Shown here: one piece after another, positions 6,637-7,486 of the stretch
Layout: every line of letters starts with the position of its first letter
How positions within the stretch are numbered: the first letter of the stretch is position 1
From: a bacterium
GTDB taxonomy: Bacteria; UBA4055
Direction of reading: 5' to 3'
Assembly: GCA_029559475.1 (NCBI GenBank)
Contig: JAKQBN010000080.1
Coordinates: 1-7,486, forward strand
Length of the DNA stretch: 7,486 nt
The notes under the pieces: model-generated
The model's input: the letters and a program-made list of their open reading frames with translations, nothing else
What the model was told of the DNA's origin: nothing
Database searches by the model: none
Made by a program: the position numbers and the translations under genes

Positions 6637-6644
6637 TTTATACG

Positions 6645-6649
6645 CCCCT
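6645..6649 (-). promoter_or_regulatory. Ribosome binding site for wzz
   Basis: On the minus strand AGGGG lies 8 bases before the ATG at 6636, in the 18-base gap after the epimerase stop codon. This supports the chosen wzz start and independent initiation in a shared message. Confidence 0.5.
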
Positions 6650-6654
6650 GTTCT

Positions 6655-7486
6655 TTATTCGCTCCAGACGACCCTTTTTATATAATCAGTATATGAAATT
6701 ATGATCCTGAGCACTTTATCCGATACGTTAGGCAGAGAATAATCATAGACCTGCAATAGCGGCCCTTCCTCTCCCCTCCCCTGCGTTTCGAGTATTTTAA
6801 GCGCCTGAAGTATCCTTTCAGAGTTCATACCCGTCATCATCACCGATCCTTCCTCCATCGCTTCAGGCCTTTCATGCGCGTCCCTGATGTTCACCGCTGG
6901 AAAGTTCATTATGGAAGATTCTTCCGATATAGTGCCTGAATCCGAAAGAACGGCTTTTGCGTTCAGCTGAAGATGAACATAGTCGGAGAATCCGAAAGGC
7001 TTATGCGTGATTATCAGAGGATTAAGCTTAAGCTTCTCTTTCTCCAGCTTGATCCTTGTCCTCGGGTGTGTCGATATCAGAACCGGCATTTTATATATTT
7101 CGGCTATCCTGTTGAGCGCTTCGAACAGATTTTTGAAGTTCTTTTCGGAGTTTATGTTCTCTTCCCTGTGCGCCGAGACTACGAAATACTGGAATTTTTT
7201 CAGCTTTAGCTCTTTTAAAATATCCGATGACAGGATCTTTTCCTCGTTCGCGCTTATAACTTCCTGCATCGGGCTTCCTGTCTTAATTACCCTGTCCGGA
7301 TTAAGCCCCTCGCGCAGAAGGTATTCTCTCGAAATATCTGAGTACGGCATATTAATATCAGAGATATGATCGACGATCTTTCTGTTCGTCTCTTCAGGCA
7401 CGCGCTGATCGAAACACCTGTTACCTGCCTCCATGTGGAATATCGGAATATGCCTTTTTTTGGCAGGTATCGCGCAAAGGCAGGAA
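6655..7486 (-). CDS. wecB: UDP-N-acetylglucosamine 2-epimerase family, FnlC/CapG-like (partial, N-terminus beyond right edge)
   Basis: This is a non-hydrolysing UDP-HexNAc 2-epimerase, a cytoplasmic enzyme that inverts C2 of a UDP-N-acetyl amino sugar. The frame is open to the window edge: upstream of the internal ATG at 7434 it continues as CLCAIPAKKRHIPIFH, which fits the family, so that ATG is not the start. About 276 residues are visible of a usual 360-380, so some 90-100 N-terminal residues are missing. Motifs in order: HMEAGNRCFDQRVPEETNRK (acidic catalytic region), VVSAHREEN (active-site His), ISTHPRT, and DSGTISEESS followed by NIRDAHERPEAMEEG. The forms GNRCFDQ, DSGTISEES and AHERPE differ from classical WecB (GLRT, DSGG, TERPE) and match the FnlC/WbjD/CapG group, which makes UDP-N-acetyl-L-fucosamine. 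So fnlC may be the better symbol; wecB is the general family name. It precedes wzz by 18 bases. Confidence 0.88.
   Translation of the reverse strand, partial: SCLCAIPAKKRHIPIFHMEAGNRCFDQRVPEETNRKIVDHISDINMPYSDISREYLLREGLNPDRVIKTGSPMQEVISANEEKILSSDILKELKLKKFQYFVVSAHREENINSEKNFKNLFEALNRIAEIYKMPVLISTHPRTRIKLEKEKLKLNPLIITHKPFGFSDYVHLQLNAKAVLSDSGTISEESSIMNFPAVNIRDAHERPEAMEEGSVMMTGMNSERILQALKILETQGRGEEGPLLQVYDYSLPNVSDKVLRIIISYTDYIKRVVWSE

Noticed and set aside
7007-7369. 120-codon plus-strand open frame opposite the epimerase
   Set aside because: It is a serine/leucine-rich translation antisense to well-conserved epimerase motifs, so it is a shadow.

Overview
The window is part of a surface-polysaccharide (O-antigen or capsule type) biosynthesis locus of the Wzx/Wzy-dependent kind. 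No RNA genes, insertion sequences, CRISPR arrays or integration features were found. A Wzx flippase, a Wzy polymerase and a Wzz chain-length regulator occur together, and the gene at the left edge begins with a classical export signal. This suggests a diderm bacterium of moderate GC content. Shine-Dalgarno sequences are short (AGG, AGGA, GGGGA). The sequence alone does not let me name the genus with confidence.

Layout. The left edge (1-103, minus strand) is the start of a secreted protein that runs out of the window. A short AT-rich divergent intergenic region (104-185) follows, with a plausible sigma-70 promoter and an inverted repeat just before the first plus-strand gene. Six plus-strand genes are then packed almost without gaps (186-5624): a family 2 glycosyltransferase broken by a one-base frameshift, a TagD-like cytidylyltransferase, a NodB-fold polysaccharide-deacetylase-like protein, a LicD-family phosphotransferase, a Wzx flippase and a Wzy polymerase. 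Neighbouring genes overlap by 4-20 bases or are separated by 1-8 bases, so they almost certainly form one operon. Two minus-strand genes (7486-5599) converge on it: a UDP-GlcNAc 2-epimerase of the FnlC/CapG type, cut by the right edge, followed by wzz. The last 26 bases of wzy and wzz overlap tail to tail.

How the genes fit together (inference from families). The epimerase supplies a nucleotide-activated amino sugar, and its motifs point to UDP-N-acetyl-L-fucosamine rather than UDP-ManNAc. The glycosyltransferase, if intact in the living cell, adds one sugar of the repeat unit. The cytidylyltransferase activates a small phospho-compound (glycerol-3-phosphate is the family default) as a CDP derivative, and LicD would transfer the phospho-group onto the glycan. 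The NodB-like protein lacks a signal peptide and may modify a sugar intermediate in the cytoplasm. Wzx flips the lipid-linked unit, Wzy polymerises it and Wzz sets the length. Only one glycosyltransferase and no initiating sugar-phosphate transferase are visible, so the rest of the pathway must lie outside the window.

The points most worth following up are the cytidylyltransferase, NodB-like and LicD trio, which looks like a decoration module, and the frameshift in the glycosyltransferase.
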